Assembly (NCBI GenBank): GCA_003586115.2 | Contig: QVOM02000103.1 | Location: 4,813,837-4,877,836 of the forward strand | Length of the DNA stretch: 64,000 nucleotides | DNA from: Salvator merianae | Taxonomy: Eukaryota > Chordata > Lepidosauria > Squamata > Teiidae | Direction: 5' to 3' | Made by a program: the position numbers and the translations under genes | Notes under the pieces: model-generated | What the model was told of the DNA's origin: nothing | What the model saw: the letters and a program-made list of their open reading frames with translations, nothing else | The model's database searches: none | Part shown: piece by piece, positions 42,104 through 54,244 of the stretch | Numbering within the stretch: position 1 is the first letter of the stretch | How the letters are laid out: the number at the start of each line of letters is the position of its first letter

Positions 42104-44043
42104 CAGGTAGAACTTGCACAAGCAACTATCAGAATAAATGTAATTGGATTTGGCATTGGGTAAGCACCGGCAAGAGTCTTCAGACTGGTACCACAGACTG
42201 CGGTTGCCTCCAGATGGCAAGAGGCAATGCAGGATCAAGACAAAATTCTGCAATTGCCTCTTTCTACTCCCCCACCTGATGCAAGGAACAATCTTCTGCT
42301 TACTTTCATGTCAGGTGAGGAACTTAAGATGGACTACCAGAAGCCAGCCAAGTGCTCACCCATTTCCTTTGTTTGGTTTCATAGTCTTGGCTGGCTTCCA
42401 ATAGCCTTAATTGAGCTGGTTCTAAAAACGTTTCACCAGACGTGAAGGTAAGTCAGGATATTATAGGGAAAAAAGCCTTGCTTCTAGGTTTCCCATAATG
42501 CAATACAATCTGCACTACACTGGGAATGTCAGGAATGTGTAGTCCCAGTGTAGTGCTGAGAGGATATCAGATTTTAGCTCATGTCTGGAGGCAGCTTGGG
42601 ATCAGCAGTTCAGGAGAACTTCTAACCAAATCCCCACTTTTCCCTGAGTGGCCCCATGACAGTATTCTGTGGGCCAGTACTGATGAGAGATGAGATTTGC
42701 AAGTGGTTTTTGTTTTATTTTGTGGGAGATACAGACAAAAAAACTTTCAAAATTCAAACAGATAAAATGCTTAGCTACATCTGATTGTAGAGAAATCATA
42801 TATCAGCAAAGAGCAAAATTTCCTCTCTTCTTTTGCCCATGTAATTTATATTCCTTCCAGTGTGCTACAGTCTAATAATATACGTTAGCATTAGTAAATC
42901 CAGCTTTAGAACAAAACATATTTTTCTTTTCAAGTCAAAGGTGAATCATTTCCTTATGCCAGAGATATCTGGATATAAAGGAAGACTGCCTTCAAGAAGG
43001 ACAAAAGACAGCTGCCCTTGATCATGTTATACTGGTTTTTAACAATCTTTATCCATTCTTAGCTGCATTTTTTTCCTTCCCCAAAAGAAGCATTTGAAAA
43101 ATCTGCTACAAACAGGAAAGCAACTTCTGAGTTTAGCAAATCAAACCGTAACTATGTTGGTGGGGTTGGTTTGGGGCAGAAATATAATTTTCTCCTTCCC
43201 TCTCTCCCAGTTATATGCAAATACCAATCAGAAATTTCTTTAAAAAGAAAGTAAGGTCAAAATTGTGCTTATGTTGTACATGTAGTTCTGTAAGCTTTAC
43301 AGACTTTAATTTGACTCTTTTATAATTTTGTTTTGATATTATGTTTTAAGTGATTATGCAATCCAGGGATATAGCGCAGTATATAATTGCAATAAGTAAA
43401 TAGACTAGAGTCCTCATTTATTGTTCTGGGAAGATGGTGTTCAGCGGTATTCAGCAGCTGTAGTTGGTGGCCTGCGTTGCTTGTCAGAGGCTGATCCTTA
43501 GAAACACATAAAAGCCTACAGTAATGGGCAATCATTTTTTAGCATACTTATGGGAAAATTCCTATCCTAACCAGATGTATCTAGTGGCTGACTTAGTTCC
43601 TTAAGAATGTGTGTTGACAGGCTGTCTATATTTTGTAGCCTTAGCTGTGAATATTCTTATCATCTAATCCTCTTTTTGGAATCCTCTTCTATTCCTTTGA
43701 GACTTTGTCTGGGCTCATTGAATCAATAATGCTCTCCAGTAGTGACAAATTAAATGCTGTTACTGGCAACTCAGCCACAGAGCTCCTTCTGAACACTGAT
43801 ATCAATACCATCTGGTCTTAGCAACTTGTTGAAATTTAAATTATCAGTTTTTTTTCACTGTTCTCTCTGTTGAGACTGCCATTTTGACAACGCCTTTTAT
43901 TTATTACCTGCAAAACGAGTGGATTTTTGCTATACATCTCACTACCTGGCTTGGACAGAAGAAAAATGCAAGATCTGTCCTTACACGGCCTAAATGTCAC
44001 AAATTAAATGGGAAATATTGAAGATTTCCCTACAGAAAAAATA
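42104..44043. other. No recognised feature
   Basis: 42140-42420 is moderately GC-rich with mirrored phrases such as GCAAGAGTCTTCAGACTGG and GCCTCCAGATGGCAAGAGGC, and could be an unclassified repeat. The rest is AT-rich and unrecognised. Confidence 0.35.
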
Positions 44044-44160
44044 TACATGCCGTGAAAAAGCATTTGCACCCTTTCTGTTTTCTTTTCTTTTCTTTTTTTT
44101 TTTCAAACTTGTCACACTTAATTGTTTCAGATCTTAAAACAAAATTCAGTATGAGACTAA
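44044..44160 (-). mobile_element. Tc1-like transposon terminus (first part)
   Basis: After TA (44042-44043) the sequence CATGCCGTGAAAAAGCATTT, then CTTGTCACACTTAATTGTTT and CAGATCTTAAAACAAAATTC matches the terminus at 25361-25465. It is interrupted at 44161 and continues at 45821. Confidence 0.7.
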
Positions 44161-45820
44161 GAGCCTGTTTGCACTTTGGTGGTGGAGCAATCCAGGATGT
44201 TCACTGGTTCGCTCCATCTGCAATGGGGAGAAAGACTTCCCAGGGGCAATTCAGCTGTGGATGGATTTTTACGATCCCAGACACCTACCAGGAGCATCTG
44301 GATTGGTCCTGGACAGCTGCTTCCACACCCTCTTCCAGCGGTAGCATGGGGAGTGGGTATGGCAGAGAGACTGGTGACACGCAGTTTCATGTGGCATCCA
44401 AATTGCCATGGCAACGTATGAGTCTGTGCTACATGTTGCCTTACACGTTGCCATAGTGAACCAGCCTGCTTTGGATGGGTTATTCGTACTTGTGTGCTGC
44501 TGGCCTGGTACAGGGTTATTCCAGCATGCTATGTGCAAATGACCACTGTTGTGATAGGTCTTACCCAGTCTAATTTGGCATTGTGATACCATATTAGGCT
44601 GATAAGTGCGAACCCAGTCACAGGTCGCGTTCTGACACAGCATTTAATCAGTTTACAGGCCGTCTTCAGTTCCCGCTGGCCCAACATGATCTTGCCAGTC
44701 TGTAGTTTTTCTGGACTAAATTGGCGAAATCCAGACTACTTTGTATTAGTATTTAATGAGTTCTGAAGCCGTTCCAGATTGCTAGCCCACTTTACTGTGC
44801 AATGTGAGAACGGGGAAGGAGACTATTTGGGAGGGACCGTAATTTGGGGGGGGGGACGGACAAAGGGAGGGCTTCCCATTTCGTGATGTCCAATGACAGA
44901 CTTTGTGGGTGGGCAGGAAATGCAGTACTTTCTTCTGCCTCCATTATCCCCTCCTTCTGTCGCTGCCAAGAGAAAAGAAAACTGTCCTCCTTTTTACTTC
45001 AATAAGCTGCATTCCTTTCTCTCTCTTTATTCCCCATTTGACACTGCCAGGAAGATATTAAAGGCTTCCTCCACTTCCATCTGCTGATTAAACCAAAAAT
45101 GAAACTGCACCTGTTTGGGGTTGCAGTCCTCTTGCCCCAACAAAGATCCCACTCAAGATCAGTTTTGCCGTCGGCAGCACACAGCTACACAGAGGGGACA
45201 CATGCCGCTGCGGATGTCTCAGGGAGAGATAAGGCAGAGTCCATTTGCTGGCCATGAACTGCACTATCACAATAATAGAGCTCCCCCCATTTCCTCCCCA
45301 CATTTCTCCTTCTTCATGGACCTCTCCCTGCTTTTGTGCTACTTTTAAATTGTGCAATTGCAAAAAAGTGCACTTGCAAGGGAGCAGAAATCACCATCTA
45401 CCTTTCAAGAAGCTTAATTGTGCAGTACACATGGTTTTAAAGTTCTGCTTGTGTAGACAGAGGCTGTAGGGGGGAGAAGGAGCAAATGGTGAATGACTAG
45501 TAACACTGCCAAGTGAATCCATGTTCTGAGGCAGCAGTGGGGACATAGGGGGACCGGAGCTTGACTTTCCCACCCCTGTGACATCAAGATTTGAACATTG
45601 GGACTGCAGCCAGTCACGGACTGCACAGGCAGGAGAATTTGACGAGGGGCGGAGGCAGAAAAGGTACTGTTTCTCCATGCCAAGCACGGGAAACATCAGT
45701 GTGAGAACAAGCAAGCACGAATTGAGTCTGTGTTAAAATGTAACTGTGGGAACTATCAGAAGATTAATTCAATCCTTGTACTCTTCCATACAGATTAAAT
45801 GTATGATGTTGGACTGTGGC
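44161..45820. mobile_element. 1.66-kb insertion in the Tc1-like remnant, probably nested MITEs
   Basis: The left end GAGCCTGTTTGCACTTTGG is a Harbinger-like terminus flanked by TAA. AAGTGCGAACCC at 44605-44616 could be its right end. GCGTTCTGACACAGCATTT (44628) and its rough complement near 44787-44815 (CAATGTGAGAACGGGG) or 45693-45707 (CAGTGTGAGAACAAG) suggest one or two further elements. The final boundary against Tc1 sequence at 45821 (CAAAGTC) is compatible with a mutated TAA duplication. No transposase frame was recognised. Confidence 0.4.
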
Positions 45821-45912
45821 CAAAGTCAACTTGAGTAAATATAAAATACAACCTTCAAATGTGTTGAAGAAAAAAGTTACCCAACACCTGTATCACCCAA
45901 GTGAAAAAGAAG
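45821..45912 (-). mobile_element. Tc1-like transposon terminus (second part)
   Basis: ACTTGAGTAAATATAAAATA and GAAAAAAGTTACCCAACACC match 25470-25555 (GCTGAGTAAATACAAATACA, AAAAAAGTTACCCAATGACT). Homology fades after CCCAAGTGAAAAAGAAGC, so the transposase region is missing. Confidence 0.65.
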
Positions 45913-46078
45913 CTTTGGGCTTCTTTCATACGTTACACTTTATCTGATGAAGCCTTGCATAATGTTTTTCCATGTTGTACATTAATTACTAGTTTGCCAT
46001 TGCTGTTGACCATGCATGGGAAATATTTGATTTGTGGACTTTTTTTTTTTGTAAGGCATAGTTATTATAGTAAAAACT

Positions 46079-46141
46079 TAAGAACATAAGAAATGCTTTG
46101 CTGGACTGGATCATCTAGTCCAGTTGCCTTTCTCATTATAC
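46079..46141 (-). repeat. CR1-type LINE 3' end, short antisense piece
   Basis: TTAAGAACATAAGAAATGCTTTGCTGGACTGGATCATCTAGTCCAG has the hallmarks of a common sauropsid CR1-type end: the AAGAACATAAG start, then GCTGGA…GATCA…TAGTCCAG. No coding part adjoins it. Confidence 0.55.
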
Positions 46142-47274
46142 AAACTAATATTAGTGCTCATATAGTTTTGATTTTTTGGAGTGGACAGATAAATGGACAA
46201 CAGACTCAGCACTAACTTAATATGGAACCTAAACAATAACAATATAACTATGCAAGTAAGTCAGAAGAAAGCAAACCACTGAACTGTCATATAGAATGTG
46301 AAATTTCCATATCTCATGCTCTTATGGATCTATTAAGTGTGGTTGAATTTAGACACGAGTATTGAGAAAGGGCCCTAAAAATTGTCAATCACATTTGAAT
46401 TGCTGCCCTATCTTGGTAGGCCTGGAAAGAGTTCTTGAATAAATGTTGACAGTTCCTGTAGGCCTTACTAAATGAGACAAAACAATTATATGGTGTCCTT
46501 AAGCTTGTATTAAAGATTCTTTTAGAATTACACATACAAAAATCCTTGTGTATTTATGACCATCATCCAAAACATGGAATAATACATTTATAAACAGAAC
46601 TCCAACTCTAGTTTGGAATCATTAAGACAGGTTAATTGAAACGTATGTGCTGTTGATTAGTGTTTTACTAATATGGGACTAAGGCTGTTGTACTGTGTGG
46701 ACTGTTCGAGTATGTAGTACAGTCTGATGAATGTGGGCCATGTTGGAGCACACTAGAAGTAGCCTACTCCAGGGTCTGTCCACATTTAGACAGCCTATCA
46801 TGGCCCAGCTCCAGCTGCTGGCTTTGAAATTGGCACAGAGCTTTCAAAGGACAATAACTTTAGTTCCTGGCCTTCGCTGTCTCCAGGAGAGCCCATTTCA
46901 GAGGTATGCTGACTTCCAGCAGCACTTCCTGGAACACCACCAAAATAAATCCCCCAGGGTATTCCAGTGTATGGATGTGTGCTGTCTGCACCTCTTTTGT
47001 AATCTGGAATATGCATTTGCAGTCATTAGAAGTGGCATTTCATGCAGAACTTGGAGAAACCACTTGTTATATTAGTTGTGTTGAGATATTTACAGTGTTC
47101 TTGTTTGTTTTTTTGCAAACAGCTGACAGTTTGTAAATTCTGCAAATAAATCTAATTTGCTATGGGGAGGTTGAATGATTTTGATTGCAACTGTAGATTC
47201 TGGTTCAGTTGAGGACCTGTTTAAAGATCCACAGCTAGACTGAAATAAGCAACATTTTGGCATGGTATTCCAGC
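46142..47274. other. No recognised feature
   Basis: 46320-46660 is non-repetitive and AT-rich. A 114-codon frame at 46731-47075 has no recognised similarity. Nothing else is supported. Confidence 0.35.
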
Positions 47275-47940
47275 TCATAGAATCATAGAATCATAGAGTT
47301 GGAAGGGACCTCCAGGGTCATTGAGTCCAACCCCCTGCTCAATGCAGGATACACTAAAGCATCCCAGACAGATATCCATCCAACCTTTCCTTGAAGACCT
47401 CCAGCGAAGGAGAGCCCACCACCTCCTGTGGTAACCTTTTCCAATGACTGATTGCCCTTACGGTCAGAAAGTTTTTCCTAATATCTAGCCTGTATCTACT
47501 CCCTTGAAGTTTCATCCCATTGTTTCTAGTCCTTCCTTCTTGCACAACTGAGAACAGGGCCAATCCTTCTGTACTGTGACAGCCCTTCAGATACTTGAAA
47601 ACAGCTATCATATCTCCTCTCAGTCTTCTCTTCTGCAGGCTAAACATTCCTAGGTCCTTTAACCGTTCCTCGTAGGACATGGTTTGCAGACCGCTCACCA
47701 TTTTGGTCGCCCTTCTCTGAACTTGTTCCAGTTTGTCAATGTATTTTTTAAACCTGGGTGCCCAGAACTGGGCGCAATACTTCAGATGAGGTCTGACCAA
47801 GGAAGAATAAAGAGGGATAATTACTTCTCATGATCTAGACTCTATGCTCCTCTTGATACACCCCAGGATGGTGTTTGCCTTTTTCTCAGCTGCATCACAC
47901 TGCTTCACACTGTATTCCAGTTCACTGCTCCATCTTGTGC
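47275..47940 (-). repeat. CR1 LINE 3' end with ORF2 C-terminus
   Basis: The left edge TCATAGAATCATAGAATCAT is the complement of the (ATTCTATG)n terminus diagnostic of CR1. The minus strand has a 148-codon frame (47354-47800) reading [50 protein letters not shown] and GYLSGML, the CR1 ORF2 C-terminal domain, without internal stops. 47805-47935 continues upstream with decayed ORF2. 5'-truncated. CR1 retrotransposes by target-primed reverse transcription; the RT core is absent here. Confidence 0.9.
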
Positions 47941-48069
47941 AGGCAAAGCAGTCTAAGAGATACAGGGCTCCCACAATTTCACAACAGAATGTGGAAGGGT
48001 ATGTCTTAGATCAGGATACATTCCAATCCAAGGCAATGGAAGGAGGCAAGCATTCTGTCCAAACAGTTA

Positions 48070-48419
48070 TAGAGATATGCACAATTCATTTTGCATTTGG
48101 ACATTCAATTGAATGTTTTGCATTTGCAGATATTCAAATCAAATTGAAAATTCACTTTTTTGCGTTTTCAGAATTCACTTGATATGAAGCAGTCTCTACT
48201 CTTGCGAAAGTGGAATATTTGATTGAATATTTGCTTTGCCACTGTGTTTTAACCCATGAAAAGGACATTTTCAATGGGGAAAATATCACAAAAACTATGA
48301 AAATGAACTAACCCCCCCACCACACATTTTTTCAATGTTGCGGTTCGCTGATGAAGCAATAATATAGATTCACTTTGACAGCAAATTGAAAATGAGAATT
48401 TTGTTCATGCACATCGCTA
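48070..48419. mobile_element. hAT-like MITE, 350 bp, perfect 8-bp target duplication
   Basis: Left end TAGAGATATGCACAA, right end TTCATGCACATCGCTA. AACAGTTA is directly repeated at 48062-48069 and 48420-48427, which fixes both boundaries and supports a hAT assignment for this whole end type. The interior has ATTCAATTGAAT-type fold-backs and CCCATGAAAAGGACATTTTC, shared with 6008-6358. Non-coding. Confidence 0.85.
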
Positions 48420-48427
48420 AACAGTTA

Positions 48428-50159
48428 TGGGGTATGATGGTAAATAAATATATAGCTGCTAAGAAACAAATACACGTTCAAACAGAACCACTAATATATC
48501 CAAGTGATGTGGGAACCTCTTCGGCAGTTTCTAATACCAGTAGGAGGAAACCATCAATCAGCCTATCTGATCTCTATGGCAACTATATTTGAAGTTTGTT
48601 AAGTTCTATATATCCACAAAAATATATTTTATATCTCTATAGCTTAATTTAAGCACTGCTGGAATGACCCAAAATTAGGTAGTAGGAAGGAGTGAACTAA
48701 TTTATTATATGTATGTTCCAAAGTTCCACCTTATGTATGATTCACCTAAGCATGATTTATCCTTATTGTAGTCTTATAGAAAATTATGCAATAAAAACAT
48801 TAAGGTTTAGAATATATTCCAGTCCAAGACCCAGTGTAGAAAGGAGCTGAATTAGGACTGCAAATTAGGTTTTACTAAGGTAACTTCTGCATGTATGCCA
48901 TAGGTGTGTGTCATGGAGATTGTACTTGTTCCCTCAAAATCATCTCGACCAGTTGTGTGATGGGCAAGCAGAGTGGGATGGTAACCATCTGCTCAAGATC
49001 TGGCCAACCCTTACCTAGCTTCAAAACTAGGAAATAAAGGTTTCATGGCTTTGAAGTTGCAGGCTGAGGACATTTTGGTGTGCCTGTAAAAATAGCACAA
49101 GCTGGACTGTTCCTGCAACCATGGCCTGCCTGCACACCAGTGGCTGGAACTGGGACCCAGCCCAACCCATGAGAGGAGTGCTTTTAAGCCATACCCTACA
49201 ACAGTGATCTGAGCATGAATTCTGCGCCCAGGAATGAACCAGGTATATGGGTTATGTGGCCACCAAATGCCACAGGAGCTTATGGCCTTTTCTAGATCAT
49301 GATGATGTGCAGACACTCCACACCCAATACACATCTGACATAGTTAATAGGGACCTTGTGGATGTTGCCTATATTTCTCCTGTAGTATATTGTGAACTGT
49401 TATTCTGTATTAGAGATAAATTTATAAAAGAAATCCAAAGGATTTAAAACCAAAAATGTAGAATTATGAGTAATGTGGTATGTCAGCACCAATAACCGTA
49501 AGTTTGGAATATAAGGAGTTTTATATAGGGCAAATAGGATAAATGTTAAGGGGAAAGGAATATATCAAGGCAGAAAATTCAAGATTTTATGTATCTATAG
49601 TAATTCCATTCCATAATCAATAGCGAAGAACAAAATGTTGAATCCTTAAAGTACATAGATTCTTAAAGGACTACTTTAGTAAACTGTCCTCCCTTCCCTC
49701 TTCCTTTCTATTTGTTGTTCCTGACTTGGCCTAGCTGTGGCCTGCGACAACCAATACAGTGATACAAGAAGTATGCTGTTAAAATGAGTCTGTTACTGGT
49801 TATAGTCCAGACACTTGTATTATCCAGGGAAATTAACTAGTCTAATCACGAACTCCAACAAGATCTTTAGTGCTTTATGGCTTTAACAATGATAAATTGG
49901 CAAGTGCTCCATAAAAACTATAAAAGCAGCTGTCAAGATAGACTCCAAAGGGCAGTTTCTTCAATAAAGAGGAAATTTGATTAAGAGAGCAGCAAAAATA
50001 CAAGCAGAAGAGAATCCCAATGGATGATGTAGGAACAAGGCAAACCAAATAAGGAGTGATAGCTCAACACAGGAAAATATCAATGGTGAGGTGACCCAAA
50101 GTGACCTCTGGAAATTTGGAAGGCACAGAGAAAAGGAAAAAAAGAACCTGACCTAAAAA
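48428..50159. other. No recognised feature
   Basis: AT-rich, non-repetitive sequence. Frames of up to 107 codons have no recognised content. Confidence 0.35.
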
Positions 50160-50590
50160 TGCCCTATACTAATATACCTAACCAGGAGCAGTTGGTTCTC
50201 ACTCTTGCTGACGTGAAACAGACTTGGAAGCGATGTTCAGGCTGGCAAGATGAAGAAGAAATTCTTTGCGGGATGAAAGATTCAGGGAGCAGAGAGAGAG
50301 AACTGCTCCTGGTGTTTTATTTTTATATTCTTTAAATCTGGGGACAAAGACCCTGCCCCTACAGTCCAGCCCAGGGATTAGGGGCCAGGAATCCCAAACA
50401 GGTTAATGACAATCTCCAGGAGGGAAGAAAAACAGGTAAATTAAACAAGGAGAGGGTGCAACACATGGGGAAGGGGCTGGAGGTTCCATTCAGCTGAATG
50501 ATGAAGGAGGGGCTAGAGGAAGAGCGGGAAAAGGAACAAAGGAGATATGTGATTCAAGATGTCCTGGCTTCAGGACAGAGAGGATTTTGA
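50160..50590 (-). other. Possible solo LTR or LTR fragment, antisense
   Basis: On the minus strand, C/T-rich sequence leads to TTTAAAGAATATAAAAATAA, which combines TATA-like and AATAAA-like signals. It is followed by CTCTCTCTCTGCTCCCTGAA and GAACATCGCTTCCAAGTCTG, the general layout of a retroviral or retrotransposon U3-R-U5. No TG…CA ends, target duplication, primer-binding site or internal coding region could be established, so this is only a suggestion. Confidence 0.3.
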
Positions 50591-50991
50591 TTACACATCT
50601 ATGCTGATTACTTGACTCCACAGCAGACAATGATCCAATCAGACTAAAAACAATAGGTTCAATCTGAACTCATTAACCCTATCCAACATTCCAGATAAAG
50701 ATCTCTCCAATATTTCCTGTAAATAAAGCTTGGTCTGGGTAGTCAAATAGCTTTTATTTTTTAGTGCCTTGATTTCCTCACAGAATTCATTCATAGTTGT
50801 AGCTGTAGAGACAAATAGATTGTTTCCTGTCTGGCCAACCTTTGCAAATGCAGATTTCCTCAGCTTCTGCTCTGCAGACAAACAACTTGCTTTGCAATCT
50901 TTCCCTTCCTTGCCAGAATGAAGGGTTGTATTTTAAAAGTACGTTTTTGGATCTTTGATATGACCTGAGACAGAAATTTCAGGTTTGCTGA
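50591..50991. other. No recognised feature
   Basis: Nothing recognised. The 80-codon minus-strand frame (50639-50881) has no family hallmark. Confidence 0.35.
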
Positions 50992-51343
50992 TCCTAATTC
51001 TGTACTTTCAGCTCGAATGCCAATAATATGCCAATTGCACAGTATTCATATAATATCCAGAGGTGTTCTGCTTTGGTTGGCACTTCACTTTCCAAGTAGG
51101 GGATTCTGGGAACCACAGGGCTACAGGTCTCCCTGTAAACTGGATCATGGAGGTGTGCACCATCTGCATGCCTGTGTGATCTTGCTTTACCTCCACTAGT
51201 ACACTAATAGACCTCACTATTAAGGTCTACCAATAATCCTGATCTGAATCATATTATGTCTGGTGAAGATGGACCATATTAGCAGTGAGTGGGGCCTCTT
51301 TAACCTACTCTCAGATCTTGATCAGAGCTAAGTGCAGAAAGGC
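50992..51343. mobile_element. Possible Harbinger-like MITE (right end clear)
   Basis: Right end GAGCTAAGTGCAGAAAGGCCC is the terminus type of 15741 and 19133. The left end is placed at TTCTGTACTTTCAGCTCG, a weak complement, so the boundary is tentative. No target duplication was confirmed. Confidence 0.35.
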
Positions 51344-53377
51344 CCTTAATCTGTAATTTGCTAGTTCACACAGTGCATGCTTACTGCTTGTTTCTGTGTC
51401 CATGTTTGCAATGCCCTTGTTCTTAGTGTACTGAAAAGGGGACCCTTTCCTTTCTGCTCATCTTTCCCTACTCTTCCCTTTCCTGCTAGATAATTGGATG
51501 TTTATTCATCAATCACTTTAATTTTTTCTGGTCGTGGACCTCCCTTGCCTCCTGCAGTTTCTTACCCATCATCTTAGCACCTCTAAAGGTGTTGTCCTTG
51601 GAACAAAATACTTTTTCTTTCACCATTTGCATAGCAGTACTCATGGGCATTGCTCTGCACAGTTTGTGAAACAACACTAGATGTGCTTGCATATTTCATA
51701 AGTGCTGTCTCCCTGTCCTGGAGTTCCTGTTTTTTTCACTCTTCAGGTTCCAAAAAAGAGTGAACAGAAAGAAATCCACTTCAGTTAAAAATAATGGGCA
51801 AAGCAACATGAAAAAAATGTACAAGAATAGACAAATTTGCTTTGGTATCTGCTGATCCAAATCCCATAAAGGGAGATGGAAAAGGGAAAGTAATGCAACT
51901 TTCATGGCTAAGGCACAGGAAAACACCATTTCAGATCCAGGGAAGTAATGTGAACTTGGGGTCCTGTGCAGATGCACATAAGTCAGAAAAAGAAAGAGAA
52001 AGAGACAGAGAGAAAGGGAGGGAAGGAGAGAGGGAGAAAAGAAGATCAAGCAGAAATGCAACATGCACAACAGAGTGTTTTACTTATGTGCATGTTTCTG
52101 GGGGAAATTATGCCAAATAAAGAATATGCAGGGAAATTCATAATATTGCTGTACTGAGTTTTGTCCAGGTATAAGGAAATTATGGTGCTATGCTCTGTGA
52201 ACAAGGTGGGGTAACCCAAAGCCAATGGTAATTTATTTCCCAATTATGCTACCCATCCATCAAAGCCTGTAAATAGTTATTGAGAAAAAGTTATCAGTTT
52301 TCTCTGCCCACAAAGGAAAGTTCTGGTACTATCCCAGTAGTCCATTGCAGCAGCCATATCAAAGTAGTGAAATAAAGGTCAAAAAGACACCAAGACCAGT
52401 GACCAGAAAGGATGGATTTTGGCAGTAATAAAACAGAACTTCTATGGATGGTGTTATAAGCTGTGCACTAGGAGTGCTGGTTTTAGTGTGGAAGATAGCT
52501 CACCCAAGAAACAAGCTTTCAACCTGGTCTCACCCCCAGAGGCAAAGGGAGGTTTGAGAGTGTGGATTTGCGGTCAGTGAGGAAGCTCCAGAGTTGAGGG
52601 CAGTTCTTCAAGCAGAGTGGCCAATCTTTAGCAGATTGTAGCAAGGCAAAATTCTTTGCCTCTGTGCCCTAACCAAGGCACAGATTGGAGTTCAGGCAAG
52701 TGGATCTGCTTCAGGCTTAAGCAGCAAGACAGCAGCAGGAGCTTCAAGATGACAGTAGCTTGCGGAGGGAATGAAGGTTTGTATCTGGCTGCTTCTAATG
52801 TGCATTTTTATGCAGAGCTAGAATTTGCAGTTGTCCCTAATTCTGGGTTCTGCTATATTAATGGGAGTCCAAGAAATGTGGATTCAACGTTTACTGTAGC
52901 AATAGGTTTGTCTAGGAAGCCAAATAGTTTTTGTTATCTTTTACTTCTGCTCAAAAACATATCAGCTGCCATCAAGTAATTTAATGAGTTACCTCCTGAG
53001 TCAACTCTTGCTTTCCAGCAGATGTTTGCCCAATCCTTTTTAGTCTGACAGAGAAAAACTATTTTGCAATCCTTCTTGCCCCTTTAATCTCAGGCTTGTC
53101 CTTTCCAATATGGATAGTGGTGAACGAAAATGGATGTTGGTCTCATACAGAGATCCATGCTCTCTGGTCAGATTCTCTGTACTTGCAACCCATATGCCAT
53201 TTGTGGTTTTGATGCCACTATTTAGTTTTATGGTCTAGGAGTGTCTGTGCCTTGGCAGAGCCCTGCCTTTTGGTGGCATCACATTCTAAGGTCTTGGAAT
53301 TATGGGTAATATTGCTACAACGGACTTTCAAGGGTGTGATCGCAGCATATGAGGAACTGCTTAGAACCACATTCTTA
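51344..53377. other. No recognised gene
   Basis: Contains a GA-rich stretch (51988-52050) that yields SEKERERDREK-type artefact frames. A 107-codon frame at 52656-52979 is not recognised. No repeat termini. Confidence 0.35.
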
Positions 53378-53742
53378 GAGTGTTTTCACTCTTACCTTGG
53401 ATGGACCACTCCAGCAGTCACGTGTCCCGGATCAAAGCGATCCACATTTGGACAGCTGTTTTAGGACAACCTCCACACTGTGCACTTTTTTGCACTACTG
53501 AAATGGGTTCTCCTGGTAAACCACAATGTAGAGGAGTGTGCTTTCCACACTACTGCGTGGTCTGATTTAGCAGCCACTGGACTACTGCTAGATCCTTTTA
53601 CAAAGGTCTACCAGTAAACTGGACTAGACAGTCATTTTAGGATAGAGCGTAATAGCTGGGGGCAGGGGCCTCCCTTATACTGCACTAGCATGCAAACAGG
53701 ATCCCTTGCTAAACCAGAGCAATGGTAAATGAGGAAATGCCC
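53378..53742. mobile_element. Harbinger-like MITE, 365 bp, TTA target duplication
   Basis: Left end GAGTGTTTTCACTCTTACC and right end GGTAAATGAGGAAATGCC are imperfect inverted repeats. TTA lies on both sides (53375-53377 and 53743-53745), the canonical Harbinger TWA target. This copy therefore supports the superfamily assignment of the related GGGCC…GCACTT elements. No ORF of known type. Confidence 0.65.
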
Positions 53743-53979
53743 TTAATTTGGTTTTATGATAAAATGAACTTTTTTTTTTTTTTGTCATTGTGGACATTTT
53801 TTAATCATTTGGATAGCCTGTAAGAGTAATCCTTTTCCTACACTTTTCTTAAACAGCAAAAATATGAAGTCCTAATATGAACACCTAATATTGTGAATGC
53901 TGTTATAGTAATTCACTATACACTAAATAATCCCCTGAAATGCTTTGTGAATGGATAATCCAGTATGGTGAGATTTAAA

Positions 53980-54244
53980 GGGCTTTTCTGAACTTGCTGG
54001 TGTTCCTTACACTGAGAATGCTGGTATCCTGTTCCCAAAGTTTATTATGACAGTGGCCAGGACTGGCATTTGCACCCAGAAGCAGGAAAGCTGCTCTCGG
54101 TCAAGCTGTGGAGCACAATTTAGTGTTCCACAGCTAGATGTGACTGCAGGCCTCCACAAAGTGTGGAGACACTTTGCTAGTGGAGACCCTTTTTTGTTCC
54201 TGGCCCACTATTTTGGATCAGGCTAGGAAAGTGCAGGAAGGGCC
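53980..54244. mobile_element. Probable Harbinger-like MITE, about 265 bp
   Basis: Left end GGGCTTTTCTGAACTTGC; right end AAAGTGCAGGAAGGGCC. The interior is a run of short fold-backs (for example GTGGAGCACAATTTAGTGTTCCAC, 54110-54133). No target duplication could be confirmed. Confidence 0.5.

Noticed and set aside
47354..47800. A host gene of 148 codons on the minus strand
   Set aside because: The peptide is the CR1 ORF2 C-terminus and is directly followed by the CR1 ATTCTATG terminus.
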